A stretch of DNA of 64,000 nt, from assembly GCF_042453785.1 (NCBI RefSeq), contig NC_091665.1:27018501-27082500 (forward strand), read 5' to 3'. This document shows, piece after piece, positions 33,215 to 43,672 of this stretch; the stretch's first letter is position 1; every line of letters begins with the position of its first letter. Below the pieces are notes generated by a model. The model searched no databases, had not been told where the DNA came from, and saw nothing but the letters and a program-made list of their open reading frames with translations. Position numbers and translations under genes: made by a program. The DNA is from Malus domestica. Its lineage: Eukaryota > Streptophyta > Magnoliopsida > Rosales > Rosaceae.

Positions 33215-34100
33215 ATGCCATCGTTTCAGGATCGGGTTTCCAAGCCCATATTTTCTGCAGTTTCTAATCCATTTCGCCAATCAACGAGCTTGTCGACGAA
33301 GAGCACCACCACCGATCGTGGCGGTGAAATGGAAGCAGCATCAGAGCAACAGCCGCCGGATCCCATACCCAATAGGCCCTTGAGAGGCCAAAGACTATCA
33401 AATCGCCAAACCTCCAATCTCCAATTCCTCAACAAAGACTCACCCATTTCGGCGAGAAGGGGAGAGAGCCCTTCTTCTCCGCCATTGCAGGACAGCAGCT
33501 TTCTCGAAAAGCTGAAGCTGGGTCTCGACAAGTCAAAGAGGGAGGAGCCTCAGGAAGTTCCCGAGCCGCCACAGGCGGCGGAAGAAGCGGACCAGATATT
33601 CAAGAAGATGAAGGAGACGGGTCTGATTCCGAATGCGGTGGCAATGCTTGATGGGCTATGCAAAAGACGGGCTGGTCCAGGAGGCCATGAAGCTTTTTGG
33701 GTCGATGCGCGAAAAGGGTTCGATTCCTGAGGTTGTTATATACACTGCTGTGGATGATGGGTTTTGCAAAGCGCAGAAGTGTGAAGATGCTAAGAGGATT
33801 TTCAGGAAGATGCAGAGCAATGGGATTGTTCCTAATGCTTTTAGTTACACTGTGTTGATACAGGGGTTGTATAGAGCTAATAATTTGGAGGATGCTGCTG
33901 AATTTTGCAGCGAAATGTTGGAAGCCGGTCACTCGCCCAATGTAGCTACTTTTGTCGGGTTGATTGATGTGATTTGTAAGGAAAAGGATATGGAAGAAGC
34001 TGAGAGTGTTATTGGGAAGTTGAAGCAGAAGGGGTATTTGGTTAATGAGAAGGCTGTTAAAGAGTTTTTGGACAAAAAGGCGCCATTTTCGCCGAGGTAG
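33215..34100 (+). pseudogene. PPR protein gene, copy P2 (frameshifted, 3' truncated)
   Basis: The gene starts MPSFQDRVSKPIFSAVSNPF, with a serine-rich N-terminus that could be an organelle targeting sequence. A proline-rich linker (GLDKSKREEPQEVPEPPQ) follows, then four or so PPR motifs: KKMKETGLIPNAVAMLDGLC, EAMKLFGSMREKGSIPEVV, RIFRKMQSNGIVPNAFSYTV and EFCSEMLEAGHSPNVATFVG. One extra A in the run at 33662-33665 (tgcaaaagac for tgcaaagac) shifts the frame, so translation ends at 33730. The second half stays open to 34100. The end is cut short after FSPR, where copy P1 continues with VWEAIFGKNKSQRMF. It has no introns, which is usual for the family. A sequencing error in the A-run cannot be excluded, but the 3' truncation is real. 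Confidence 0.8.
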
Positions 34101-35985
34101 TGAAGATTAGCTTCTTCCATCGAGGTAGGAATTAGGTAAATCGATGACTTGAAGATTACTGCTGTGGATACCAACAATAGCAGTAACACATTTCTAGGTT
34201 GGAGTTAGGAATTAGGTAAATCGATGACTTGAAGATTAGCTTCCATGGAGGTAGTGAAGCTAAGGGTGTGACTAAGGTCGTGATCGTGGAATTAGTAGCG
34301 CTCCTAGTTGACTTACCTTCATGAATGGCTGTGATCTCCATATTCTGAATAGGTGAAACATAAAACTGACCTGTTGAATTTGCTACGTTATTAATTGAAG
34401 CATTGTGAAGATTGACACGGTTCTGCATAGGTGTCTAGAGGACAGTTCCCCTCTGTAAAGGCTACAGCTTTTGATAAGTGATCCTAATAAATTGGTGCAG
34501 TTTTCTCGTTTGTGATAGAGTTGCAACGGTACGGGGTGGTAGACTTTTTTTTTTTTTTTAAATTTGTGGAAGCTCGATCGTAGATGGACGTACAAAGTTC
34601 TACTGACTCTCATTTACTTGTGTGGTATTTTTTTTCAATCTGTCAAAACAAAGATTGTTCCTTTGTGACCGAAAAGTCACGGGTTCAAGTTATGGAAATA
34701 GCTTATTTGCAAAGTAAGGGTAAGGCTTCGTACGATGACACCCACCGCCGGCAATCTTTGCAAAGCCGGGAGCTTTGTTGGCTTGGGATTGTCCATTTAT
34801 CTGAGTGCAAGATACATTTTCCTACGGAGCCAGTTAAAACTTATGTCAGGAAGCTCGATAGTGAACTGTGATACTATGGTTTGTAAACATTGGAAAGTTC
34901 TGGATAATTTCCGAGTTGCCGTGTATCAAACTAAATGTTGGTATCCATTTTCGGTAAGTTGGTTATTGTACAAGTATGTAGCTAAGCAATTAAGGGTGGG
35001 CATAGGCCGGCCGGGCCGGGCTGGGCTGGGCCTAATTATGAAGGAACCGGATCCTATCCGCTTTAAACTCTAAGGGGACGGGGCATGGGCCGGTTTTGGA
35101 CGGGTTCACGGATTCAACTCTATTTTTTTTCTCCTTTCAAAAATTCTTTTTTATCAAATGGAGCTGCAGCCGCTGCACCGCAGTGCACAACAGCAGCACA
35201 GATTACACTTACACTTATAGGAGTATTGAAGGCTTGAAGCAAAGATTGTGCACAACAACACGTATTAATATAATCCCAAACCCATTTGCCCACTCCTAAA
35301 GCAATATTCTTTAGAAAAAAAATTACTTTTAATGTATTGAAAATGTCAGCCAAAGGGGGCGTTGAGGGGGAACGAAAGGTGCAGTCGCACAGGGCCCTGA
35401 ATTTGAAGGGCCCCCAAAATTTTTGTCATCTAAATCTATTATTTATATGTAATAATGTTCTATAATTAAAATTGCTTTTGTTATGTAATAATGTTCTATA
35501 TTTAAAAATTGTTTTTGTTAGCACTTTAAAATTTCTTTGTGCACTCCTTATAAGAGTATTGTTTTCCTTTCTAACACCTTAAAAATGGTATTCTTTTTTT
35601 TTCAATTTTATTATAAATAATGTTACATATTCAAGTGAAACTTTAAGTTAGAATTTTTTAAGTTTTTTTCCCTTGTTTGGTTGTTTAAGATTGTACTGCT
35701 TTTGATTATTTAGTGAACGTTATATTTGTAGCTCTTTTTACTTATTATTAATAAAATTTGTAAACATGCAACCAGTGAGTGCTAAACTTTGTTTTGATTT
35801 AAGTGATTGTTTTCTAGTGTTATACATTGTCCTACCTTTTTTTTTAAACTATCAAGGAGGAGCCTTTCATAAAATTCGTACAGGGCTTTCAAATCTCAGA
35901 GACCGCCCTTTCAGTATGGCATCTTATAAATTAATTATGTACTATCATGTGAGAAAGCATGAGAATGCGTAATAGATCTTATTGT
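34101..35985. repeat. 3' flank of PPR copy P2, duplicate of P1 flank
   Basis: This matches 690-2525. It starts with a scrambled junction in which the phrase ggaattaggtaaatcgatga occurs twice (about 34129 and 34208) but once in P1. That suggests a deletion with local duplication when the PPR 3' end was lost. Beyond 35985 the copies diverge. Confidence 0.85.
34647..34845 (+). mobile_element. SINE-like element (duplicate)
   Basis: This is the counterpart of the element at 1165-1345. The B-box-like GGTTCAAGTT is at 34682-34691, and the same 'gggtaaggcttcgtacgatgac' block follows. Confidence 0.6.
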
Positions 35986-37542
35986 AGATAAGTTTTTCTC
36001 GTTGTTTGGGTACGCAAAAGGCTCCCAAGCTTGTAGAATATAAAGATCATTGTTCACATTCTATGTTGCCACAATTATACTCTCGGTGGTATTAAATTTT
36101 GGCCAACTCAACAACGCAAAGCCTTTGTGGAGGGAAGGAGTAGTAGTGTGCGTATGCGCCAATTGGACAACCTCAAAACATGCAACCGCGTATGGCAAAA
36201 GCCGAAGGCGAATTGGGGGTTGGCGACTTTGCGTTCTCTCTTGGTCGGTTATTGTTTATTTCTCCAAGAGTTGCAAATTGTGAAGAAGAGATGCATCATA
36301 CATCTCCTCTTGAAACCCACTTTTTGGATTAGCTCCCAATTAATTTAAATGCCAAGCACCAATCACCAAACCACACCCGCCCCCCCCCCCCAAAACACAA
36401 AATTCCCTGTTATCTATAAGATCTTTGTGATTTGGTCGGCTTTTATTTATTCATATCGTATGCTAGATTTTAAGGTAGTGGTAGTATGTGGTCAATCGAC
36501 TCGTTCCTAAGGATAAGGACCAGAGGGAACTGTCCCATCAAGGGTGGGGTTACATGTAGCATGTTTCGTTTAACCTCATATTTCAATTGATGTGATAGCA
36601 TTTCATTTCGTATCAACAAGTTTGATGTGCAAGTTTGTAGTCTCTTGTGTGAGAGTTTGTTGTTTTAATTTTGTTTTATTGTGATGATTTTTGGTTTAAA
36701 TAAATTTGCTCGTATTTTATGAACGAATTAGTATTGATCCTTTGTGACTGCAGAAATACCTTATAATACAGTCGATACTAATTTGTTGGTAAAATCGGAC
36801 CAAACTTATTCAGAAAAAAAAATTAAATAAAAAAAAACACATAAAAGGCCCCACGATTGTTGCTTTGTGCATGTGAAAACAAGATATATATATATATATA
36901 TAGGGATGCTACAACTTGGGGTTAATGCAACTAAATTAACATTAGAAACATCTGCTTTGTAACTTGTTAAGTTGTTTTATGTGTATACATTTCAAGATTA
37001 CAACTAATGAGCTTTTTCTTAATATTGTTTGTGAAGGACTTCCTAATTGATCATGTGCAGATAATCATTGACTAACCTAGACTAACATCGAAACTAGTTG
37101 AACCTGAGTTAAGGAGCTGATTACGGAGTCATTTGAGCTTTCGTTTTGGTTTTGTGTGTATTTTTGTTAGGTATTAAAACAGAGGGACTAGCCTCGATTT
37201 TGAATACCAGATATAGGACTTCGTGCATCAACAAATTCTTTAGAAGTAACGTCAGGGAGACCAAATAAATTATATGACGTGATTGTTGATACTTAGATTA
37301 TTACTTAAGTGTTCATTAACATGTTTATTTCTAATTGGTAACACATCACATGTTTTACAAATTTAGTTTAAAAAGTTAATCTACCTAACATTATAAATAC
37401 TTGAAATTCCGTTTCTGATTAATTTTCTAATATTCGGGAAAATTTTAGATAAGGGTGTCTCATCATAGCATTTGTAATACAACTCTCACAAAGCATAGGA
37501 CTCTGTATTTGATTTTACCCGACCCCACATTAGTTCTATCCA
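35986..37542. other. intergenic, AT-rich
   Basis: No gene was recognised. A C11 run is at 36382-36392 and a TA microsatellite at 36884-36901. A degenerate stretch at 37255-37395 (cacatcacatgttttacaaatttagttt ... taacattata) may be a decayed copy of the AGTAATGCTA MITE family. Confidence 0.4.
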
Positions 37543-37986
37543 AGGAAGAAAATATCGGTGATATCGGAAATATCGGTAGTCCGAAAACACGGAAATATCG
37601 ATGGAAATATCGGTAAAATATCGATATCGATAAAAATTACATGGAAACCACGGAAATTGTAAGAAAAACTTGGAAATTTTTATTGAAACTTTGCAGGATG
37701 TTTATTTAGTCAATTATCTATTAGTTTATCACAAAAAATTGGAAGGAAATGCATTGCATGATGGATTTAACTGATTTAAGTTGATTATATAGCAAGCTGG
37801 CAAACATTGTAAGTGTAGAAAATATGTAGTAATTAATAAAATAAGTTTAAACACACCATAATCATTTATATATAATGAATTAGTACAATATTTTACACTT
37901 TATACATTGTATGGTAAGATACATGAGTGACTTAGCATCACATAGAATGAACGTGGTGAGTAGTTCAAAAGTAGATACTTGAAAAG

Positions 37987-38292
37987 AAATTAATCAAATT
38001 TTAGTATGATGTAATTATTTGGACTTGATTTAAAATAGAAATTTATCATATATAATATATGTAACTGAAAAAAAAATAATCAAATTTTAATATGATGTAA
38101 TTATTTGGATTTGATTTAAAATAGAAATTTATCATATATAATATATGTAACTGAAAAAAAAATAATCAAATTTTAATATGATGTAATTATTTGGACTTGA
38201 TTTAAAATAGAAATTTATCATATAGAATATATGTAACTGAAAAAAAAATTAATCAAATTTTAATATGATGTAATTATTTGGACTTGATTTCT
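37987..38292. repeat. 86-bp tandem repeat, about 3.5 copies
   Basis: The marker ggacttgatt (ggatttgatt once) lies at 38021, 38107, 38193 and 38280, a period of 86-87. The unit contains 'taatcaaattttaatatgatg', 'taaaatagaaatttatcata' and 'tatgtaactgaaaaaaaa'. Units are nearly identical, so the array is recent. Confidence 0.95.
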
Positions 38293-38499
38293 CTTTATAC
38301 ATATATTCTTCTTCCTATTTTCTAGTATTTCAGTTTAGTAAGTAATTTTAAATTTCGGAGACGAAATTCTTTTAAGAGGGGTAGATTGTTACACCCACCC
38401 CCAATTTAAATTGTATTTTCATTTATCTTACTTTTAAAATTATTTTTTGATCTTAATAGGTGTGCCCAGGGCCCACCTTGCTTTTGTGTCACCATCTCT

Positions 38500-39115
38500 C
38501 TTTTCTCTCAGATCTCTCTTTTCCCTCACTCTCTCATCTCTACCGTGCTCTCTCTCTGCACTCTCTCTGCACTCTCTGCACTCTCTCCTTCTCCCCGTGA
38601 ACCAACCCACACGCCACACCCTCACTTTCACACCACTTAAACGGCGACACCCCCTCATCGCTCTCTGCACTCTCTCCTTCTCCCCGTGAACAACCCTCAT
38701 TCTCCCTCTTCGCCCTCTCTGCACTCTCTGCACTCTCTCCTTCTCCCCGTGAACAACCCACACCCTCACTTCCACACCACATCAACGGCGACACCACCTC
38801 ATCGCCATCTCCGTCTCTACGTCTCTGTCTCTGCCTCGGTCTCTCCGTCTCCGTCTCTCCCTCAGTCTCTCCGTCTTCGTCTCTGCCTCGGTCTCTCCGT
38901 CTCCGTCTCTCCCTCGGTCTCTCCGTCTCCATCTCTGCCTCGGTCTCTCCGTCTCCGTCTCTGCCTCGGTCTCTCCGTCTCCGTCTCTCCCTCGGTCTCT
39001 CCGTCTTCGTCTCTCCCGCGATCTGGATCCTTCTTCTTCGATCTGGTTTCTGGATCCTTCTTCTTCGATCGGGTTTCTGGATCCATCTTCTTCGATATGG
39101 TTTCTGGATCCCTTT
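38500..39115. repeat. CT-rich minisatellites inside the ATATCG element
   Basis: Three simple-repeat layers follow one another. First come 'ctctctgcactctctcc' words and a phrase ending 'ccttctccccgtgaac' seen three times (to about 38755). Then there is an array of 'gtctctccgtctccgtctct' with 'ccctcg' or 'gcctcg' spacers (38810-39020). Last are four units around 'tggatccttcttcttcgatc' (39025-39110). Long open frames occur on both strands because the repeats lack stops; I do not regard them as genes. Confidence 0.8.
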
Positions 39116-39553
39116 CTCACCTCCGCCGGCGGCGACGACGACGACAAATATCGCGATAATATCGCTAATATCGGTAATATCGCGATATTACCGATATTAT
39201 CGCGATATTTTACCGATATTTTATTTTTACTAAAAAAAATATCGCCGGATCAAAAAAACGATATTATCGGCGCCGATAATATCGATTTTTAAATCCTTGG
39301 TTCTATCCAATAGGATGAATTTTCGCTCACCACCCTCAAGACGTTCATTACCTTATTTATCATCGTTTGATTAGTTTAAATTTTAAAATTTGTATATATT
39401 CACTACACAAATATCGAAATTTAAAATCATCTAACAGTAATAAATAAAGTGATGATCATCTTATATATTTAATTTAAACTCATGAGTTGGAATTTATGCA
39501 GATGTGTTGTTTGATAAGTAAATGATGAATCTAAAAAGGTATATTAAGAAGTC

Positions 39554-39723
39554 GGGTAATGCTAAGGAAACTAAATTTGTAGACAAAATTTACAAACTAA
39601 ATAATGTGTCACCAATAAGAATGAACATGTTTATCAATGTTTACGCAATAATTCAGTCATCAACTTTCATGTAATTTAGTTTACAATATTTTATCTACAA
39701 TTTTGATCTCCTTAGCATTACTC
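39554..39723. mobile_element. MITE with GGTAATGCTA terminal inverted repeats
   Basis: The left end, gggtaatgctaaggaaactaaattt, and the right end, tttgatctccttagcattactc, are inverse of each other. It shares its interior with 7163-7317. About 170 bp, no coding capacity. Confidence 0.7.
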
Positions 39724-39782
39724 TAACAAGTCTATACAGCGGTATGAAGGCTAGACAAATAGTAATCAATGCCATTAACAAT

Positions 39783-39993
39783 GGAATAGGACCCCATCCA
39801 GATTGGGGAACCAAATGATCAATCAATCGTGTTCATTCATCGTACATCGTACGGTTAGAAATTATTTTAAATTTTTTATTTAAAATTAAATATAAACATA
39901 ACCTAATTAAAATTGACCGTACAATGTACAATAAACGGTTGTGATTGATTGATCCTCCAAATCCCTCAAAAAAATTCCGGAGAGGATCCTCGT
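39783..39993. mobile_element. MITE with long target duplication
   Basis: This 211-bp insertion is flanked by perfect copies of CCATTAACAAT (39772-39782 and 39994-40004). The interior has an inverted repeat: gggaaccaaatgatcaatcaatcg on the left, and the inverse of 'attgattgatcctccaaatccc' on the right. The ends (ggaataggacccc ... gagaggatcctcgt) are weakly inverse. The duplication length suggests a Mutator-like origin. Confidence 0.7.
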
Positions 39994-40289
39994 CCATTAA
40001 CAATTGAGCCTGCATTTGCATCCTTAACCGGACATTAATTAAATCACAAGAAAACCATTATCCGCGCTTCAAACAACTTTCCCATAAATCAAAACAAAAC
40101 CATTACGTATTGTTTGATCCAATTTTTAAGTATATACTAATTACTATTGAATATAATTAGATACAAGTTGTACTTGTTTAAGTAGTAAAATTATGTTTAA
40201 TTAAAGACTATAACGATGTGGGGTCGGCACCGGCCCTCCTCCTCCGCCACCTTCAAAGTCATTGACTTGACCTACTATATAAAAAATGA

Positions 40290-40430
40290 AAAAAGTTTTC
40301 TACTTTAACAAAAAAAATCATATTTTTACATTAAAAAGTCAATCCTAGTACTATTCACTTTACCCTTTATTTTGTTTTTATCGTTAAAACTCAAAGTTTT
40401 CAAACAATTTTCATTAGTTTTTCTTATAAA
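40290..40430 (+). mobile_element. MITE, 9-bp-TSD family (copy e)
   Basis: It has blocks 'aatcatatttttacattaaaaag', 'tcaatcctagtactattcac', 'cgttaaaactcaaagttttc' and 'ttcattagtttttc'. The flanks ATATAAAAA and TTATAAAAA agree at 8 of 9 bases. Confidence 0.75.
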
Positions 40431-40669
40431 AAGGGGGTTTTATAACTTGAATCCTTGAAAAAAATTGAAATTTAAAATAAACTTGATGTTAGATTACATA
40501 TTGATTATAGTTCCCCTTAATTCAAAATAATTAATGTATATTTTATTCAATGTCTCCCATTAAATATTTAAATTTATTAATATACACATTTTAATATATT
40601 TTTTGATCAAACAAAAGTTTTTTTTAATTTATTAATTATATTTAACATTCTTCAAACTTGAAAAACTCA

Positions 40670-40930
40670 ATGTTAGTACCGAAATTTTATTATATTGAAT
40701 TAATGTATTTAAATGTTAGTGCCGAAATATATTATATTAAACTAAGGTACCTAAATGTATGTACCAAAATGTTTGTACCCAAATATATTATATTAAACTA
40801 ATGTACCGAAATGTATTATATTAAATTAATATACCTAAATGTTTGTATCGAAATGTATGTACTGAAATATGTGTACCTAAATGTATGCATCAAAATGTAT
40901 TATAATGAATTTAATGTACATATATGAAGA
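40670..40930. repeat. degenerate GTACCGAAATGT tandem repeat
   Basis: Variants of 'aatgtaccgaaatgtattatattaaact' recur irregularly about every 20-50 bases. The copies are diverged. No gene is present in the AT-rich DNA from 40430 to 41320. Confidence 0.6.
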
Positions 40931-41321
40931 AGACAAAGTATATCGAAATATATTGTAAAATAAAAATTAATTTATTTAAATATTTACAACAAAATATATT
41001 ACGATGAATGAAATGAAAATTATAATTATAATGAAATAAGGTTAATACATTAAAATTAGGAAGAAAAAGAGAAATAATTAAAACATCAAAAATATAATTA
41101 ATAAATTAGATGATTACTGTATCAAGGGACTAAAATTAGATTTTGATTTTACTTATGGTTTTAATCTAAAAATCATATTTGCCAAGAATTAAAATGAAGT
41201 TTCCTAATATAAATATCACGTTTATATCGAAATAAAATAACACAATTGAAAAAGTCAAAACCAAGAAAATAATACTATATTTTTATAAGACAACGAAAAA
41301 TAACACTCAAAAACTTTCTTC

Positions 41322-41332
41322 CTATATAAACA
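41322..41332 (+). promoter_or_regulatory. TATA box of the RING-H2 gene
   Basis: The sequence cctatataaacagc is a good TATA box. It lies about 165 bases before the chosen start codon, leaving a leader of about 130 bases with no ATG visible in it. Confidence 0.6.
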
Positions 41333-41488
41333 GCTACATATGGGGTTCTTCCATATCACTCACACATTTAACAGCCTCATTGCACTCACACAAACAACAC
41401 AAAATATCAAATTCTGGCACTTGGGTTTTCAGAATTTTGCTTGAAGATCTTGTTTTTGTTTCCGATACGAGCTCGAAGATTGCCGGAA

Positions 41489-41956
41489 ATGATATGTCTA
41501 ATGGCTTCTCAGTCCCATTTGGGCATGGCAGTAATACTTTTCTACACATGTTTCTGGATCCCATTTCACCAGATGAAGAAGTTTCTGGGCAGATTATTTT
41601 TTGGCGTGATATTTTTCGCTCATTTCCAGCAGCAGGAAGAGGAGTGTACGAGTCTTCCAGTGGCTAGGTTCCAGGACTTGCAGGCTCATGGTACCAAAAG
41701 GTGTGGACAAGTTTTGGAGAAGACATGTTCAGTTTGCTTGGTGGATTTTGAGGAGGAGGATTTGGTGAGCCAATTGGGAAAATGTGGACATGTTTTCCAC
41801 GTTGATTGCATTGAGAGGTGGATTGAGAGCAGTCACTTTACCTGCCCAGTTTGCAGGTCACTGTTCTTCAATGTCAAAACTTGTCATGCAAAACTGGATG
41901 AGGAAGTTAATATCTCTTCCTCCTACATTAATGGTGGTTTTTCTTGGTATTATTAG
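41489..41956 (+). CDS. RING-H2 finger protein, probable E3 ubiquitin ligase (RHA2-like)
   Basis: An intronless gene of 155 residues starts at the first ATG in frame (MICLMASQSHLGMAVILFYT); MASQSH at 41501 is an alternative. A hydrophobic N-terminal segment (AVILFYTCFWIPF) and a second one (FLGRLFFGVIFFAHF) suggest membrane association. The RING-H2 is complete: CSVCLVDFEEEDLVSQLGK, CGHVFHVDCIERWIESS, then CPVCRS, giving C-x2-C, C-x-H, x2-H, x2-C and C-x2-C ligands. The tail after the RING is short (about 30 residues). Proteins of this small group transfer ubiquitin from an E2; Arabidopsis relatives such as RHA2A/B act in ABA and drought responses. The specific ortholog and substrate are not decidable here. 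Confidence 0.85.
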   Translation: MICLMASQSHLGMAVILFYTCFWIPFHQMKKFLGRLFFGVIFFAHFQQQEEECTSLPVARFQDLQAHGTKRCGQVLEKTCSVCLVDFEEEDLVSQLGKCGHVFHVDCIERWIESSHFTCPVCRSLFFNVKTCHAKLDEEVNISSSYINGGFSWYY

Positions 41957-43672
41957 TTATTTGATTTTGATTAATTAAGTAATTAGTAGTTCTTTGTTTG
42001 AAGAGAGGATCTGGGGATGTAAAGGGAGGCAATCATGTAATTGGCTGTTAATTATAAGAATACATTTCTAATTTCATGTAAAAATACATATAGATATTTA
42101 TCATTTATAAGACAGTGCAGAAGAAATAAAAAACCAGTAAGCAACATCAAGCATTAATCAAGCAAATGCAGTTTCTGTTTGTAGAGGGAAATGAACCCTA
42201 AATTTATCATAACTTTATCTCGTCGATTCATCTTTCCTACCACTTGGATAAACTACCAATACCTTTTTGTTGTTTTAAAATGTAAAGAAGGATTAAGCAA
42301 GATTAGCTCATCGACAATGGTCAAGTGTGAGGAGTCGACCATTCCTTGTAGGGGTGAGAACCATTACACATGGAAAACCCCTTGCCCTCCTTCCCTACCA
42401 CTTTGACTAAGTCCGATGAGTTATTTTTATTTAAACGATAATTTTATTTAATCTAAACTACATAAATAAATATTTAAGCTTCGAGCACACTGCTCAACTA
42501 ACTTAACTAAGCACAAGTCTACAACTATAACTGCAAGGATACTTAAATAAAAAGTATGAGCACACTGCTCAAACTTTCAATAATTCAATTCATATACTCA
42601 TTGTTGCTTGTTTGATTTTTTTTCTAAATGTAATATTGGCAATAAAAATTAGTTTGGCAATTGATTAGGCATCTGACGCTTTATGTTTTGTTGAGGTCAA
42701 CGAGAACACGAGGCACATATCTTAATTTGTTCAATTAAATTTTGAAAAATCGAAGAATCTTTCAGCAACCAAATAATCCATTGAAATTATCGGATTAAAT
42801 CAATTTAATATTTTCTATGATTAGATGCAGATGGAAACTATCTAACATTTTTAAGGGATATATATTGCTTTAATCTTCAGCTGGTGCTGGGAGTTTAAAA
42901 GAAAGTTCCAACGGAAAAGAAACTAACAACAGTTTACATTTTTAACAACATGACTTGTGACTCAAGTAATTATAAACGCTCTACTTAAAAACATTTATCT
43001 TAACTGTGCGATCAAATGTAAGCAAGGGAAAAATACTTTTATGATTTGTTTGGTATGTTATAAAAAAATTGCTTAATTGGCATTGCAATAACTTTCTTAA
43101 GCACACTTTGTGTTATTAGTAACGTTATGTGTAGTCCATTTTGACAAATACATCAGTTTACTAAGTTTCTTTGTACATTCATGTAGCCATTGGTATATTG
43201 AAATGGTCCCCGTGTTTTATCCTCTAGTCAATTTGGTTCTCGTATTGTCAATTGGTCATCATTGAAAAGTCATCTCTATAAAAAATCATTGTAGTTGAAA
43301 CATTTAGTTATCAACTTGGAAACAATTACAGTGTTATCGATAAGCAGTAAAATTTTATAATGAAAATCAAATGATTAAATGGTTTCCGATTGAAAAATGA
43401 TTTTCACATATTTTTTTTTTTCGTTACACATTTATGCAAGACAAAATTTACGATTTGAAATATTATGGGTTTTTTTTTTTTTTTTTTTTTGCAAGAGAAT
43501 TTATTATGGGCATTTTGGGCCTCAGAAATTGGTTGTCAGCCCAACCTGGACTTTTGCCTCGCTTTTTCCTGAGACCAGCGGGAGAGAATAATAAAAGCTT
43601 AGAGCTGGGTTTTGGTGAAATCTTCAAGCTTTGAAGCAGGGCAAGCAATCGATCGCCACAGAGAACGCAGCC
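41957..43672. other. intergenic, then AP-1 sigma leader
   Basis: AT-rich DNA without a recognisable gene extends to about 43480. The phrase gagcacactgctcaa occurs twice (about 42482 and 42558). A T22 run lies near 43469-43490. From about 43500 the sequence becomes the probable promoter and 5' UTR of the AP-1 sigma gene. Confidence 0.45.

Larger units (their letters stand above)
37543..39300. mobile_element. 1.76-kb non-autonomous DNA element with ATATCG-array ends
   Basis: The element is flanked by GTTCTATCCA on both sides (37533-37542 and 39300-39309; the last base of the element overlaps), a 9-10-bp direct repeat as made by Mutator-like transposases. The left end reads aggaagaaaatatcggtgat and continues with repeats of 'atatcgg' to 37640. 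The right end is an inverted array of 'cgatattatcgg' words ending 'tcgatttttaaatccttgg'. The interior holds an 86-bp tandem array and a CT-rich minisatellite, plus a short scrap near 38357-38395 that resembles the 3' end of a Ty3/gypsy coding region. No transposase is visible. Alternatively the ends are CCAAGG/CCTTGG with a 6-bp duplication (TTCTAT). Confidence 0.65.

Noticed and set aside
38440-39159. Long overlapping open frames on both strands (arginine/glutamate-rich or serine/leucine-rich)
   Set aside because: They result from CT-rich minisatellites that lack stop codons in several frames at once; there is no domain, no codon bias and no splice or promoter context.
42480-42575. Repeated phrase gagcacactgctcaa as a possible regulatory inverted repeat or CRISPR-like array
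   Set aside because: Only two copies with unequal context; no array structure, and CRISPR is not expected in a plant genome.
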